This document shows positions 1 through 7,667 of a stretch of DNA of 19,238 nt, piece after piece. Where the stretch lies: contig JAFAGE010000102.1 of assembly GCA_023423015.1 (NCBI GenBank), positions 1 to 19,238 of the forward strand, read 5' to 3'. The position numbers and the translations under genes are program-made. Position 1 is the stretch's first letter. The number at the start of each line of letters is the position of its first letter. The notes below the pieces were generated by a model. It ran no database searches and was not told the DNA's origin. It worked only from the letters and a program-made list of their open reading frames with translations. Source of the stretch: Bacteroidota bacterium. GTDB taxonomy: Bacteria; Bacteroidota; Bacteroidia; Chitinophagales; Chitinophagaceae.

Positions 1-519
1 GGCAATGTGCTCAGCACCGTGAACGTCATTCTTGTAATCGTCTTTCAGAATGAGTTCAACTTTGCTCGTGGGCACCAGTTCACCGGGAGTTAACTTCTGG
101 CGATAGACTTCGCCCGCTGTACTGAAATAGATGTAGCCATTGTAGATACGCATACCGGAACCATATTCACCCGTGTCTTCATAGTCGCCAAATACTTCTA
201 TGATGTCGGCCTTGCCGTCGTTGTCTGTATCGCGCAATCCTACTATTCCTTTTGGACGGGGACTGCGTAGTTTGACGTACACATCGCCATTATCGTTGAC
301 GGCAAGATGACGGGCTCTTCCGATAGTGTCGGCTACAACTACTGCTTCAAAGCCATCGGGGAGAAACAGGCCTGCATTACCAGGATCACCGGGCGGCATA
401 TCAGAGTTAACGCTGCAACCGGAAAAAAAGTAAACAGCAATAAACAGGGTACCATTGCATACAGATCGCAAAGAAAAAATGGGTTTTAATATACCGTGCA
501 GAAAACTTGAGGAATTCAT
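1..519 (-). CDS. Sorbosone/glucose dehydrogenase-like lipoprotein (N-terminal part, truncated by window edge)
   Basis: The open frame starts at ATG 519-517 on the minus strand and runs off the left edge, leaving 173 residues. Residues 20-35 form a hydrophobic stretch ending in a lipobox (FFSGC, C35), so the product is probably a lipoprotein exported to the periplasm or cell surface. The mature part begins with PDGFEAVVVAD, continues with DNDGKADIIE and ends in DVHGAEHIA. This order is typical of the first blades of the six-bladed beta-propeller of soluble PQQ-type sugar or sorbosone dehydrogenases, where a conserved His lies in the HGxxH region. The catalytic and PQQ-binding parts lie outside the window, so the enzymatic role is a family inference. 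It could also be a non-catalytic propeller of the same superfamily. It is divergent from the YdcF-type gene, with a LacI-type palindrome between them. Confidence 0.75.
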   Translation of the reverse strand, partial: MNSSSFLHGILKPIFSLRSVCNGTLFIAVYFFSGCSVNSDMPPGDPGNAGLFLPDGFEAVVVADTIGRARHLAVNDNGDVYVKLRSPRPKGIVGLRDTDNDGKADIIEVFGDYEDTGEYGSGMRIYNGYIYFSTAGEVYRQKLTPGELVPTSKVELILKDDYKNDVHGAEHIA

Positions 520-568
520 GGCATGAAAATACGTGTAAAATTCACTCGGTGTAGAAGCGAAAATTCCA

Positions 569-582
569 TGCAAACGTTTGCA
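569..582. promoter_or_regulatory. Perfect 14-bp palindrome, LacI-family operator type
   Basis: The sequence TGCAAACGTTTGCA is a perfect palindrome with a central CG. It sits in the 95-bp divergent intergenic region, 49 bp upstream of the minus-strand dehydrogenase start and 32 bp upstream of the plus-strand YdcF start. LacI/GalR-family operators (PurR, CcpA-like sites) are known to be palindromes with a central CpG and GCAAACGTTTGC-like cores. That it binds such a regulator is inferred; no lacI-type gene is in the window. Confidence 0.5.
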
Positions 583-614
583 GCATATTTGAATAAAAGA
601 ATTATTTTTCGCGA

Positions 615-1292
615 ATGATCGACAGATACGCAGCGCCGGTAGCAATAGATGAAGATGTGCTGGCACTGGCCGAAACACTCTGGAACTATCATCACATGCA
701 TCATCAGCTGGCTCAATCCGATGCGATCATCGCACTCGGCAGTCATGACCTGCGCGTCGCAAACAGGGCAGCGGAACTTTACCTGCAGGGATGGGCTCCG
801 TACATCGTTTTCTCCGGCGGCCTGGGCAACCTGACCTCCGGATTATGGACCGAATCGGAAGCGGACCAGTTCGCGGCAATCGCTATAAAAATGGGAGTTC
901 CTGCAGAGGCGATATACATAGAAAACAGGTCGACCAATACAGGAGAAAATATAGAATTCACCAAAAAACTTCTTGCAGAAAAAGGTCTCGATCCACACAA
1001 CATCATCGTTGTGCAGAAACCTTATATGGAACGCCGGACATATGCTACTGTAAAAAAATGGTGGCCCGAAAAATCTATCATCGTTACGTCGCCACAATAC
1101 GGCCTCACAGAATACCCAACGCCAGACATCCCGATCGAAAAAGTAATTCACATCATGGCGGGCGATCTGCAGCGTATAAAAATTTATCCCGAAAAGGGTT
1201 TCCAGATATACCAGCACATTCCAGATGCAGTATGGACAGCTTATGAAAAGTTAGTGGAAATGGGATTTGTTGGCCATCTTGCGCAAACCTGA
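615..1292 (+). CDS. YdcF/SanA-type DUF218 family protein
   Basis: This is a 225-residue protein with the DUF218 fold signature in order: DAIIALGSHD (36-45), YIVFSGG (63-69), an acidic TESEADQFAAIA segment (79-90), ENRSTNTGEN (103-112) and KPYMERRTYATVKKWWP (135-151). There is no signal peptide or membrane segment, which matches the soluble YdcF branch rather than the membrane-anchored SanA/ElyC branch. E. coli YdcF binds S-adenosylmethionine in vitro, but its cellular role is unknown, so no reaction is assigned. ATG 615 is the first good start, preceded by an A/T-rich stretch with a CATATTTG sequence (584-591) that matches the Bacteroidota TAnnTTTG element in five of six positions. The sulfur-type permease follows 23 bp downstream on the same strand and may be cotranscribed. 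Confidence 0.85.
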   Translation: MIDRYAAPVAIDEDVLALAETLWNYHHMHHQLAQSDAIIALGSHDLRVANRAAELYLQGWAPYIVFSGGLGNLTSGLWTESEADQFAAIAIKMGVPAEAIYIENRSTNTGENIEFTKKLLAEKGLDPHNIIVVQKPYMERRTYATVKKWWPEKSIIVTSPQYGLTEYPTPDIPIEKVIHIMAGDLQRIKIYPEKGFQIYQHIPDAVWTAYEKLVEMGFVGHLAQT

Positions 1293-1312
1293 TTCACCAT
1301 TCACCATTCACC
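1292..1312 (+). repeat. Short tandem repeat, three copies of ATTCACC
   Basis: Three perfect consecutive 7-bp units (1292-1298, 1299-1305, 1306-1312) fill nearly the whole gap between the YdcF stop codon and the permease start at 1316. The unit count could vary by replication slippage and would change the spacing ahead of the permease start codon. No function is known. Confidence 0.85.
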
Positions 1313-1315
1313 TAC

Positions 1316-2098
1316 ATGGAAATCGCCGGATACTTCGCCGCTGCTATTGTTGGATTAACAATGGGCTTATTGGGTGGAGGCGGATCTATCCTCACTATCC
1401 CCATTCTTGTTTACCTTTTTCATATATCCCCAACGCTCGCCATTTCTTATTCATTGTTTATCGTTGGTGTTACCAGCCTGGTGGGAGCCATGAACAATTT
1501 ACGGAATAAGCAGGTTGACCTCAAAACGGTTTTGCTTTTTGGATCTGCTTCGGTAACAACAGTGTTTATTACACGGAAATTCATCATCCCCATTGTGCCC
1601 GATGTGTTCTTCACGATAGGAGATTATGAAGTGACCCATGCAATGTTTGTGATGGTGATGTTTGCCATACTCATGGTAGCGGCGTCGGTTTCAATGATCC
1701 GGAACCGGAAACCAAGAACAGGAACCGGAACTGCCAACCCCCGCCGACTCATTGGCTATGGAATTCTCATTGGCCTGGTAACCGGCTTCCTCGGAGCTGG
1801 TGGAGGGTTCCTCCTCATCCCCGCATTGGTATTGCTGATGCGCCTTCCTATGAAACGGGCGATCGGATCATCGTTGCTCATAATTTCAATGAACTCGCTG
1901 GTCGGCTTTGCCGGTGATCTTGGCCGGCATAAAGTAGAATGGCAGCTGGTGCTCACCCTAACCATTATAGCCATTGCCGGAATTTTTGCGGGAGGCTATC
2001 TGAACACACGAATACCGGGAAGAAAATTAAAGGTGGCATTTGGCTGGTTTGTACTTGTTGTAGGCATCTATATCATTTTACGGGAAACAATTTTCTGA
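1316..2098 (+). CDS. TauE/SafE family sulfite/sulfur-compound permease (DUF81)
   Basis: This 260-residue inner-membrane protein is strongly hydrophobic, with about seven or eight membrane segments arranged as two pseudo-repeats. Each repeat starts with a glycine-rich membrane hairpin typical of the family: GLLGGGGSILTIPILV near residues 17-32 and GFLGAGGGFLLIPALVLL near 157-174. A basic, Thr/Gly-rich linker (RNRKPRTGTGTANPRR) separates the halves. TauE/SafE proteins export sulfite, sulfoacetate or other organosulfur anions, and some import them. The exact substrate cannot be read from sequence. The next two genes are YeeE/YedE halves, a family that includes a thiosulfate importer, so a sulfur oxyanion is the best guess. 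The stop codon lies inside a perfect 20-bp palindrome. Confidence 0.9.
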   Translation: MEIAGYFAAAIVGLTMGLLGGGGSILTIPILVYLFHISPTLAISYSLFIVGVTSLVGAMNNLRNKQVDLKTVLLFGSASVTTVFITRKFIIPIVPDVFFTIGDYEVTHAMFVMVMFAILMVAASVSMIRNRKPRTGTGTANPRRLIGYGILIGLVTGFLGAGGGFLLIPALVLLMRLPMKRAIGSSLLIISMNSLVGFAGDLGRHKVEWQLVLTLTIIAIAGIFAGGYLNTRIPGRKLKVAFGWFVLVVGIYIILRETIF

Positions 2099-2109
2099 TA
2101 TCAGAAAAT
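2090..2109. promoter_or_regulatory. Perfect 20-bp palindrome over the permease stop codon
   Basis: ATTTTCTGATATCAGAAAAT reads identically on both strands and includes the TGA stop (2096-2098) of the TauE/SafE gene. It lies 58 bp upstream of the next start codon (2168). It could be a repressor operator for the downstream YeeE pair or an mRNA-end hairpin. The stem is A/T-rich and has no following T tract on the plus strand, so a classical intrinsic terminator is unlikely. Function is unassigned. Confidence 0.5.
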
Positions 2110-2167
2110 GAGCGTGAGCATTTATTCGAAAAATGTAAACTTTGCCTTAGCCAAATAAAACCGAAAC

Positions 2168-2731
2168 ATGACCGAATTACTAAAGCAACCCTGGCCATGG
2201 TATGTAGCGGGACCACTCATAGGATTGTTCATCCCTTTTCTCCTCCTGCTTACAAACAAAAAGCTTGGAGTTTCCTCTTCATTCCGGCACGTCTGCGCCG
2301 CTTGTCTCCCCGGTAGACTTCCCTACTTCAACTATCGTGTTAAAGATGAAATCTGGAACCTTCTTTTTGTTGCAGGAATTCTCGGCGGAGGATTTATAGC
2401 AGCAAATTTTTTGAGTAATCCGAACGACATACGCGTGAACGAGCACCTTGTCCGCGATCTCTCGGCATATGGCATTTCCAATTATTCGGCATTGATGCCC
2501 ACTGAAATATTCAGCTGGGAACACTTGCTTACAGCACGAGGATTTGTGATGATTGTGATCGGCGGTTTCCTTGTGGGATTTGGAACCCGCTACGCCGGGG
2601 GCTGCACGTCGGGCCATTCCATCATGGGAATCGCAAATCTGCAGAAAGGCTCTCTTGTTGCTACCATCTGTTTCATGATTGGAGGCTTTGCCATGGTGCA
2701 TTTATTTCTCCCATTCATCTTAAAACTCTGA
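2168..2731 (+). CDS. YeeE/YedE-type transporter, N-half protein
   Basis: This 187-residue membrane protein has hydrophobic segments at about 12-29, 64-82, 125-142 and 161-185. The family signature is VGFGTRYAGGCTSGHSIMG (136-154), with C146 in the position of the sulfur-relaying cysteines known from the YeeE/TsuA thiosulfate transporter. A second cysteine pair, HVCAACLPG (41-49), follows the first membrane segment. Full-length YeeE proteins contain two such halves; here they are two separate genes only 2 bp apart, so a heteromeric transporter is likely. A sulfur compound such as thiosulfate is the inferred substrate. TAAACTTTG at 2136-2144 resembles the Bacteroidota -7 promoter element with one extra spacer base, so this pair may have its own promoter inside the 69-bp gap. 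Confidence 0.85.
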   Translation: MTELLKQPWPWYVAGPLIGLFIPFLLLLTNKKLGVSSSFRHVCAACLPGRLPYFNYRVKDEIWNLLFVAGILGGGFIAANFLSNPNDIRVNEHLVRDLSAYGISNYSALMPTEIFSWEHLLTARGFVMIVIGGFLVGFGTRYAGGCTSGHSIMGIANLQKGSLVATICFMIGGFAMVHLFLPFILKL

Positions 2732-2733
2732 CC

Positions 2734-3237
2734 ATGGAAACAATGGAAAAAAAATCAAACTCCAAATACGAAGATTATGAAATCGCTGTATCCCGGTCTA
2801 CCGATCAACCGGGGAAAGAGGGCGCATTTACATACCTCGTTTATCTCATTGCCGGCATCCTGTTTGGTATCGTGCTTGTCAAATCGGAGGTAGTATCATG
2901 GTACCGGATACAGGAAATGTTTCGGTTACAAAGTTTTCACATGTATGGTGTGATAGGCTCTGCGATTGCCGTAGGAATGTTGTCTGTCTTCCTGATAAAA
3001 AAATGGAAACTTAAAACAATCGATGGCAGTGATCCTGACCTTTCACCGAAAAAAGATCACAAGGGTCAAATCTATGGAGGTCTTCTTTTTGGTTTCGGGT
3101 GGGCTTTAACAGGAGCCTGCCCCGGTCCGCTATATGCGTTACTGGGAGCTGGCTATGGAGTAATTGCAATTGCTCTACTGAGTGCAATTGTTGGAACCTA
3201 TGTTTACGCGCTACTGGAAAAACGCCTGCCTCATTGA
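2734..3237 (+). CDS. YeeE/YedE-type transporter, C-half protein (DUF6691 type)
   Basis: This 167-residue protein starts 2 bp after the stop of the N-half gene, which implies translational coupling. About 33 mostly polar residues precede the first membrane segment (32-49). Further segments lie near 70-88, 113-128 and 138-161. The signature GLLFGFGWALTGACPGPLYALLGAGYG (116-142) carries the family cysteine at C129. It pairs with the upstream protein to reconstitute the two-fold YeeE architecture. ATG 2734 was chosen; ATG 2743, three codons later, is an equally plausible start. The stop codon region overlaps the convergent GH16 gene by 7 bp (3231-3237). Confidence 0.85.
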   Translation: METMEKKSNSKYEDYEIAVSRSTDQPGKEGAFTYLVYLIAGILFGIVLVKSEVVSWYRIQEMFRLQSFHMYGVIGSAIAVGMLSVFLIKKWKLKTIDGSDPDLSPKKDHKGQIYGGLLFGFGWALTGACPGPLYALLGAGYGVIAIALLSAIVGTYVYALLEKRLPH

Positions 3238-4073
3238 GGTTGGAACACGCGAACATAATCCACGATCATATGTTGGGGAAAAACAGTGGAAGCATCCGGT
3301 GATCCCGGCCAGTTGCCTCCAACAGCTACATTAAACAACAGGTAATGTGGTGAATTAAAGGGATAAGGATCATCACCCGCATCGGCCCGGGTAAAGGTGA
3401 AGTATACTTCGTCGTCAACAAGCACATTTATTTCATCGGGTTTCCACAACAGCGAATACACATGAAACTTGTCGCTGAATTTACCCGTGCCAAGTATTTT
3501 GAAATTTCCCTTCGACTTATGTTGCGTATGATGTGGCCCCCAGTGCATTGTGCCGTATACTTTGTTCGCCTCATGTCCTACTACTTCCATGATATCAATT
3601 TCACCGCTTGCGGGCCATCCCACGCTGTCGATGTTCGCACCCAGCATCCATAGTGCAGGCCACACTCCTTGTCCCTCAGGTATTTTCGCGCGTATATCTA
3701 TCCTGCCAAAGGTGAACTCCTTTTTTCCTTTTGTGATCATTCGCGTCGATGAATATTCCGCTCCGCGTACATCTTCCTTCTTAGCCGTAATTATAAGGTA
3801 TCCATCCTGCACGGTAGCATTCTGATCGGTGTAATATTGAAGTTCGTTGTTGCCCCATCCATTATGCCCGCGGCCGATTTCAAAAGTCCATGACAACTTA
3901 TCGATTTCCTTGTCGAATTCATCACGCCACACCAGCTGATAGCCATTGTAACTCTCGGGAGTTTTAAATCCTTCATCGCTGATGGCGACTTTGCTTCCAC
4001 CCTGGGCGGAATGTTTGTTGCATGCAGAAAAGAAAACAACCAACGCAACCCAGATACTGATTTGAACTCTCAT
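3231..4073 (-). CDS. Glycoside hydrolase family 16 endo-beta-glucanase lipoprotein
   Basis: This 280-residue protein has a signal sequence and lipobox (FFSAC, C18), so it is probably anchored in the outer membrane or facing the periplasm. GH16 features appear in order: LVWRDEFD (47-54), WGNNELQYYTDQNATVQDGYLIITAKKE (73-100), GRIDIRAKIPEGQGVWPALWMLG (123-145), the catalytic GEIDIMEVVG (157-166) and YGTMHWGP (173-180). E158 and E163 correspond to the nucleophile and acid/base. The extra methionine between the aspartate and second glutamate is the beta-bulge form typical of laminarinases and beta-1,3(4)-glucanases. Length and domain order suggest a complete single-domain enzyme without carbohydrate-binding modules. 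It is likely to cleave beta-1,3-glucan, which is a family inference. It ends inside the last codons of the convergent YeeE half. Confidence 0.93.
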   Translation of the reverse strand: MRVQISIWVALVVFFSACNKHSAQGGSKVAISDEGFKTPESYNGYQLVWRDEFDKEIDKLSWTFEIGRGHNGWGNNELQYYTDQNATVQDGYLIITAKKEDVRGAEYSSTRMITKGKKEFTFGRIDIRAKIPEGQGVWPALWMLGANIDSVGWPASGEIDIMEVVGHEANKVYGTMHWGPHHTQHKSKGNFKILGTGKFSDKFHVYSLLWKPDEINVLVDDEVYFTFTRADAGDDPYPFNSPHYLLFNVAVGGNWPGSPDASTVFPQHMIVDYVRVFQPQ

Positions 4074-4127
4074 ATTCTGAAAAATACTAAATTAAAGATT
4101 GGCCACCTCCAAGAAAAATCCAGCATT

Positions 4128-5897
4128 ATGCAAGCATCTAAATTCCTGGCAACCTTATTTATCCTCCTGATTTCAGGTTTCACCTTCGCACAAAAGTCAC
4201 CTGGTAAAGACTTACATAAACTATTCGACAATTATTACGAGGAGCGCCTTAAAGTGTTCCCGATGGAAGCAACAGCAATCGGCGACAACCGGTACAACCA
4301 CCTTCTGCCAAATATGGCTTCTACAGCTTATCGTAAAACAACCCACGAACTATATGCAAAGTACCTGGCGGCAACAGACAGAATAGATCGTAATAAATTA
4401 AGCAGCGACGACGCGGTATCGTACGACATTTTCCGGGAGATACTCAATCGTGAACTTGAAGCAGAAAAGTTCGCATTCGAACTCATTCCCTTTGCGCATT
4501 TTTATTCATTGCCTCTCACTATGGGGATCTGGGGAAGCGGCAGCAGCCAACAACCTTTTAAAACTGTAAAGGATTATGAAAACTGGCTCAAACGCCTGGA
4601 AGCTTTCGTGGAATATGCCGACACAGCAATCGCATATTTTAAACAAGGTGTAAAGCAAGGAGTAGTTTTGCCGAAAGCACTCGTAGTGAAGATGGTTCCG
4701 CAACTGGAATCTCTCTCGCAAACAGACACAGCGAAGTCGGTCTTCTTCAAACCTGTTAACAATATGCCGCCTGGTTTTTCTTCATCAGATAAGAATCGCC
4801 TGAGAAACCAATACACCGAAACCATCAACACAAAACTATTACCGGCATACAAACGCCTCGCGCATTACATTAAAAATGAATACATGGCAAGCGCAAGGAC
4901 TACGTCGGGCATCAATGCTTTACCACAGGGAAAGGAGATGTATGAATACTACGTTTATTATTTCACTACAAACAGAGTTTCTCCCGAAGAAGTATACAAC
5001 ACAGGGCTGCGGGAGGTGGAGCGTATAACCGCAGAAATGGAAAAACTGAAAACCCAAATGGGTTACAAAGGTACGTTGAAGGAACTGTTCGAATTCATGA
5101 AGACTGATAAGCAATTTATGCCATTCAAAACTGAAGAGGAGGTGCTGAATGCCAATCGCGCGGTGCTCACCAAAATAGAACCGCAGCTTAAGGAGTTATT
5201 CAACATAGCACCAAAAACGCCTTTTGAGATCCGTCCGGTGGAAGCATTTCGCGCAGCTACTGCTGCTCCGCAATATCACCGCAGTTCCGCAGATGGCAAA
5301 CGTCCGGGTATATACTATCTGCCCATTCTTGATCCGACAAAAATCAACGTTACAGGATGGGCGCTGGAAGCGACCTTCCTGCATGAAGCAATACCTGGGC
5401 ATCACTACCAGATTTCCATTCAACAGGAAAATGAAAAACTGCCACGATTCCGGCGTTTTGCTTTTCTATCAACTTTCAGCGAAGGATGGGCACTATACAC
5501 CGAATCGCTGGGGAAGGAACTCGGTTGTTACACCGATCCATATCAACAAATGGGTGCTTACGGGGCAGAAATTCACCGCGCTATCCGGTTGGTCGTCGAC
5601 GTTGCCCTGCACACTGGAAAAATGACGAGGGAAGAAGCCATCAAATACATGCTCGATCACGAATCTTTACCCGAGCAGGTAGCGACTGCCGAAATTGAAA
5701 GGTATATGGCAATGCCCGGCCAGGCATTGAGTTACAAAACCGGCGAATTGTTTATTAAAAAACTCCGCGATAAATATCAGAAACACCAGGGGAACCGCTT
5801 CGACATACGCCGCTTCCACGACGCCCTGCTGCTGGGGGGAGCAATGCCGCTAAATATACTTGAGCGATATATGGATGAGTCTATGGCATTGCGTTAG
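4128..5897 (+). CDS. DUF885 family exported metallopeptidase-like protein
   Basis: From ATG 4128 this is a 589-residue protein with a clear signal peptide (residues 1-22, cleavage after TFAQ). A longer frame from 4011 overlaps the divergent GH16 gene and puts 39 charged residues before the signal, so the later start was chosen. The DUF885 hallmark is LHEAIPGHHYQ at about 418-428, a zincin-like HExxPGHH motif (H419, E420, H425), followed by FSEGWALYTE with a candidate third ligand or catalytic glutamate at about E452. Proteins of this family are exported and peptidase-like, and few are characterised, so the substrate is unknown. The M20 amidohydrolase starts 25 bp downstream and also carries a signal peptide, suggesting a shared role in extracytoplasmic breakdown of peptides or acylated amino acids. 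Confidence 0.85.
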   Translation: MQASKFLATLFILLISGFTFAQKSPGKDLHKLFDNYYEERLKVFPMEATAIGDNRYNHLLPNMASTAYRKTTHELYAKYLAATDRIDRNKLSSDDAVSYDIFREILNRELEAEKFAFELIPFAHFYSLPLTMGIWGSGSSQQPFKTVKDYENWLKRLEAFVEYADTAIAYFKQGVKQGVVLPKALVVKMVPQLESLSQTDTAKSVFFKPVNNMPPGFSSSDKNRLRNQYTETINTKLLPAYKRLAHYIKNEYMASARTTSGINALPQGKEMYEYYVYYFTTNRVSPEEVYNTGLREVERITAEMEKLKTQMGYKGTLKELFEFMKTDKQFMPFKTEEEVLNANRAVLTKIEPQLKELFNIAPKTPFEIRPVEAFRAATAAPQYHRSSADGKRPGIYYLPILDPTKINVTGWALEATFLHEAIPGHHYQISIQQENEKLPRFRRFAFLSTFSEGWALYTESLGKELGCYTDPYQQMGAYGAEIHRAIRLVVDVALHTGKMTREEAIKYMLDHESLPEQVATAEIERYMAMPGQALSYKTGELFIKKLRDKYQKHQGNRFDIRRFHDALLLGGAMPLNILERYMDESMALR

Positions 5898-5922
5898 GAA
5901 AATTTTGCCCTAACTTCCTTTA

Positions 5923-7233
5923 ATGAGAAATGGAATTGTATGGCTGCTGCTTATTGTAGCGGCCCCTTCACTGGCACAAACCAGCAGGCACGACCAACGC
6001 ATCCGGCAACTTGCCACAGAACTCGAACCAAAACTGATTGCCTGGCGCCGTGATATTCATCAGAACCCTGAATTGAGTAATCGCGAGTTCCGCACTTCAG
6101 CACTTGTCGCAAACCACCTGCGTTCATTGGGTCTCCGTGTAGACACGGGGATCGCAAAAACAGGTGTAGTTGCTGTGCTGCAGGGTGGAAAACCAGGACC
6201 GGTGATTGCGTTGCGGGCAGATATGGATGCACTGCCGGTGACTGAACGCGCAAACATTCCTTTCGCTTCAAAAGTAAAATCAACACTTAACGGTCAGGAA
6301 GTTGGTGTAATGCATGCCTGTGGCCATGATTCTCATGTAGCCATAATGATGACCGTGGCCGAACTGTTGTCGAAGATGAAATCGGATATTAAAGGCACCG
6401 TAAAATTTATTTTTCAACCCGCAGAAGAAGGTCCACCGATTGGTGAAGAAGGCGGTGCAGAATTAATGGTGAAAGAAAACGTGTTGAAAAATCCTGATGT
6501 TGAAGCCATATTTGGTTTACACATCGATGCGCTGCTCGATGCCGGCAACATCACCTACAGACCCGGCGGATTTTATGCTGCTGTGAACGATATGAAAATA
6601 ACCATCAAAGGAAGATCGTCGCACGGAGCTGCACCGTGGAACAGCGTTGACCCGATTGTAGTTGCAGCGCAAATCATCAACAACCTGCAAACCATTGTGA
6701 GCCGCAACCTCAACATTACCGAGAATCCCGGTGTAGTTACAATTGGTTCAATTCACGGTGGTAACCGGTCGAACATCATTCCTGAACAGGTGGAACTCGT
6801 AGGAACCTTACGTGCATTGAGCGATGCCGACGAAGCGCTCTTAATAAAACGGGTTAAAGAAATAGTTACGAACACGGCAAAAGCAATGGGTGCTGAAGCG
6901 GAAATATTGTTGCCGCATACCATTCATTATCCTGTAACCTTCAACGACAGCCTGTTAACAGAAAAGATGTTACCCGTTCTTCAGCGTTCTGCAGGAAAAG
7001 AAAAAGTGCGGCTGCGCCAACCTAAAACCGGGGCGGAAGATTTTTCATTTTTCCAGAAAGAAGTTCCCGGATTATTCTTCAACCTTGGCGGCAAAACACC
7101 GGGTAACACGAATGTCGCCGATCACCACACACCCGACTTTTACCTCGACGAAAGCGGATTTCGTGTGGGAGTTATCACCCTGGCAAACCTGGTATTTGAA
7201 TATGCAAATAACCCTATATTGAGAAAGCGGTAA
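5923..7233 (+). CDS. Exported M20 family amidohydrolase (N-acyl-amino-acid/peptide hydrolase)
   Basis: This 436-residue protein has a signal peptide (1-19, SLAQ end). M20D/amidohydrolase motifs appear in order: WRRDIHQNPELSNREF (41-56), IALRADMDALPVTE (95-108), MHACGHDSH (130-138), FQPAEEG (164-170), GLHID (198-202), GRSSHGAAPW in the lid domain, TGAEDFSFF, and a late histidine pair in ADHHTPDF. C133, H135, E168/E169 and H200 match the metal-binding and catalytic residues of the family. Relatives hydrolyse N-acyl amino acids, hippurate or indole-3-acetyl conjugates; the acyl group cannot be predicted here. AAATTTTG at 5900-5907 matches the Bacteroidota -7 element in five of six positions and lies 15 bp before the ATG, so it may have its own promoter as well as reading from the DUF885 gene. 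Confidence 0.92.
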   Translation: MRNGIVWLLLIVAAPSLAQTSRHDQRIRQLATELEPKLIAWRRDIHQNPELSNREFRTSALVANHLRSLGLRVDTGIAKTGVVAVLQGGKPGPVIALRADMDALPVTERANIPFASKVKSTLNGQEVGVMHACGHDSHVAIMMTVAELLSKMKSDIKGTVKFIFQPAEEGPPIGEEGGAELMVKENVLKNPDVEAIFGLHIDALLDAGNITYRPGGFYAAVNDMKITIKGRSSHGAAPWNSVDPIVVAAQIINNLQTIVSRNLNITENPGVVTIGSIHGGNRSNIIPEQVELVGTLRALSDADEALLIKRVKEIVTNTAKAMGAEAEILLPHTIHYPVTFNDSLLTEKMLPVLQRSAGKEKVRLRQPKTGAEDFSFFQKEVPGLFFNLGGKTPGNTNVADHHTPDFYLDESGFRVGVITLANLVFEYANNPILRKR

Positions 7234-7237
7234 TAGA

Positions 7238-7245
7238 TAAATTTG
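7238..7245 (+). promoter_or_regulatory. Bacteroidota-type -7 promoter element (TAnnTTTG)
   Basis: TAAATTTG matches the TAnnTTTG consensus exactly and lies 18 bp upstream of ATG 7264 of the GroES-like gene, immediately after the stop of the M20 gene (7233). A TTG at 7219-7221 could be the -33 element, with a somewhat short 16-bp spacer. I infer a promoter for the GroES-like/GMC/PIG-L/DinB run. Confidence 0.5.
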
Positions 7246-7263
7246 CAGTTCAACAGACGAAAC

Positions 7264-7635
7264 ATGAGATTAACAACGGAAAATAGATTTAAGAAGCTGA
7301 TTGTAATTGGCGACAGGGTATTGATTCGTCCCGCCAAACCTAATGAACGCACCGACTCCGGGTTGTATTTGCCTCCCGGTGTTCAGGATAAGGAAAAAGT
7401 GCAGCAGGGATATGTGATCAAAACAGGGCCAGGATATGCTATACCAATGCCCGTGGAAGAAGAACCCTGGAAAGGAAATGAAGAGCAGGTAAAATATGTT
7501 CCCTTGCAGGCACGTGAAGGCGACCTGGCTATTTTTCTGCTCAGTGGAGCTACAGAAGTATTGTACGAGAGCGAAAAATATTACATTGTTCCACAAAGTG
7601 CGATATTGATGCTGGAGCGGGAAGAGGAAATCTGA
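7264..7635 (+). CDS. GroES-like co-chaperonin-fold protein
   Basis: From ATG 7264 this is a 123-residue protein. A TTG seven codons upstream is possible but lies inside the TAnnTTTG promoter element, so the ATG is preferred. Cpn10 features are IVIGDRVLIRP (N-terminal beta strand), a mobile-loop-like NERTDSGLYLPPG in which LYL replaces the GroEL-binding IVL tripeptide, VQQGYVIKTGPG, REGDLAIFLL and a C-terminal YYIVPQSAILMLE strand. Canonical GroES is about 95 residues; the extra length is an acidic insertion (VEEEPWKGNEEQ) between the two beta-barrel halves. No groEL is adjacent, so this is a solitary paralogue rather than the housekeeping groES. A role in folding the downstream GMC flavoprotein is possible but only inferred. 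Confidence 0.8.
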   Translation: MRLTTENRFKKLIVIGDRVLIRPAKPNERTDSGLYLPPGVQDKEKVQQGYVIKTGPGYAIPMPVEEEPWKGNEEQVKYVPLQAREGDLAIFLLSGATEVLYESEKYYIVPQSAILMLEREEEI

Positions 7636-7667
7636 AAGTGAGACGGCAACCAAAATAAGAGACAACA

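Noticed and set aside
307..489. Plus-strand open frame of 60 codons near the left edge
   Set aside because: It is antisense to the dehydrogenase-like lipoprotein, which has a coherent signal peptide and family motifs.
1701..1730. Two copies of GGAACCGGAA within the TauE/SafE gene
   Set aside because: They encode the basic Arg/Thr/Gly linker between membrane halves; low-complexity coding sequence explains them.
4011..4127. N-terminal extension of the DUF885 protein from an ATG at 4011
   Set aside because: It overlaps the divergent GH16 coding start and places 39 charged residues before an obvious signal peptide; ATG 4128 is better.
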